From Sphingosinicella terrae (GTDB lineage: Bacteria; Pseudomonadota; Alphaproteobacteria; Sphingomonadales; Sphingomonadaceae): a stretch of 64,000 bases of DNA. The notes beneath the pieces are model-generated. The model saw only the letters and a list, made by a program, of their open reading frames with translations, ran no database searches and was not told where the DNA came from. Made by a program: the position numbers and the translations under genes. Where the stretch lies: the NCBI RefSeq assembly GCF_003347635.1, contig NZ_QDFY01000002.1, positions 124,001-188,000 on the forward strand, in the 5' to 3' direction. Below, in pieces: positions 63,609 through 64,000 of this stretch; position 1 is the first letter of the stretch; every line of letters begins with the position of its first letter.

Positions 63609-64000
63609 TCAGGGATGGTCGTGCGCCATGTCGAGCTCGCGCACCCCCCGCCTCTGACGGGCGCTGTCGACGAGGCGGCGAAACTGCTCTCTCCGATCCC
63701 GGGCCCGCTCGATGTGACGAAGGACGAGATCGCCCTGACGCGTCGTCTCGTCCGAGGAGCTCACGCAGATCGTGCCGATGTCCGCCCATTGGTTGATCAG
63801 GGTGAAGTCGATGCGGATATCCTTGACCCGGTAGAGCTCGATTTCGTCGACGCTCTTGAAGATGATGCCGCGGTGGATGATCAGCCGTTCCTCGGTCACC
63901 TCGTAGGTGGCGGCAAGGTTCTGCACCCATTTCACCAGCAGGACGAGGAGAGCGATACCGGGCGCGACAAGGGGCCAGGCGCCCCAGGGGCCGAGAAGGG
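63609..64000 (-). CDS. PH-domain (DUF304-like) membrane protein, N-terminus outside the window
   Basis: The frame runs out of the right edge of the window and 129 or so codons are visible. A hydrophobic helix (GIALLVLLVKW) is followed by a bacterial PH domain: YEVTEERLIIHRGIIFKSVDEIELYRVKDI and the DIGTICVSSSDE loop (cores ERLIIHRGI, EIELYRVKDI). An arginine-rich C-terminal tail ends in AHDHP. Proteins of this type are common and mostly uncharacterised. A GTG at 63935 would be only an apparent start, since the membrane helix extends upstream of it. Confidence 0.8.
   Translation of the reverse strand, partial: LLGPWGAWPLVAPGIALLVLLVKWVQNLAATYEVTEERLIIHRGIIFKSVDEIELYRVKDIRIDFTLINQWADIGTICVSSSDETTRQGDLVLRHIERARDRREQFRRLVDSARQRRGVRELDMAHDHP

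Overview
The window looks like a chromosomal segment of a high-GC alphaproteobacterium, most likely order Sphingomonadales. Three things point there: strongly G/C-ending codons, alphaproteobacterial gene groupings (atpHAGDC; rsmI-yraN-gshB beside a divergent LppC lipoprotein; hemW-rdgB-rph beside hrcA-grpE), and several families of short palindromic intergenic repeats of a kind I associate with sphingomonad genomes. The placement is an inference from gene content, not a database match. I see no rRNA, tRNA, CRISPR array, complete insertion sequence or prophage.

Layout. 1-10 kb: end of a thiamine-diphosphate transketolase/pyruvate-dehydrogenase-E1-like gene, an AI-2E-type permease, a class A penicillin-binding protein, an FAD oxidoreductase, a CysQ-type phosphatase, a hypoxanthine-DNA glycosylase, a GFA-family protein, and two coupled membrane proteins facing a TetR regulator. 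10-19 kb: an MHS-type transporter, alanine racemase, a metallophosphoesterase, and a polyhydroxyalkanoate group (thiolase, PHA-synthase-like hydrolase, PhaR) without a reductase. 19-28 kb: a lone cpaF, a DMT transporter, and the F1 ATP synthase operon on the minus strand, which carries an extra small secreted-protein gene and repeat elements. 28-36 kb: a DUF1203-ada pair, a membrane-anchored trypsin-like protease, priA, a decayed monooxygenase-like gene and a beta-lactamase-fold hydrolase.

36-50 kb: a MATE exporter, fructose-6-phosphate aldolase-type transaldolase, a secreted protein of unknown function whose frameshifted paralogue lies 4.5 kb away, a TorF-type porin, a CHASE4/GGDEF/EAL c-di-GMP protein, an MFS-TetR-SDR group with candidate operators, a DUF3616 gene and the DUF484-xerC pair. 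50-64 kb: DedA, gshB, yraN, rsmI, LppC, hemW, rdgB, rph, a DUF6438 lipoprotein, hrcA, grpE, a second serine hydrolase, a 1006-residue VIT/vWA protein behind a Zur-box-like site, and the end of a PH-domain membrane protein.

Most genes are housekeeping. The observations most worth following are two pseudogenes not visible as ORFs, a two-copy element of about 100 bp that meets gene stop codons, composite inverted repeats inside operons, a hairpin over a start codon, and several palindromic candidate operators. I did not find a convincing wholly new multi-gene system.
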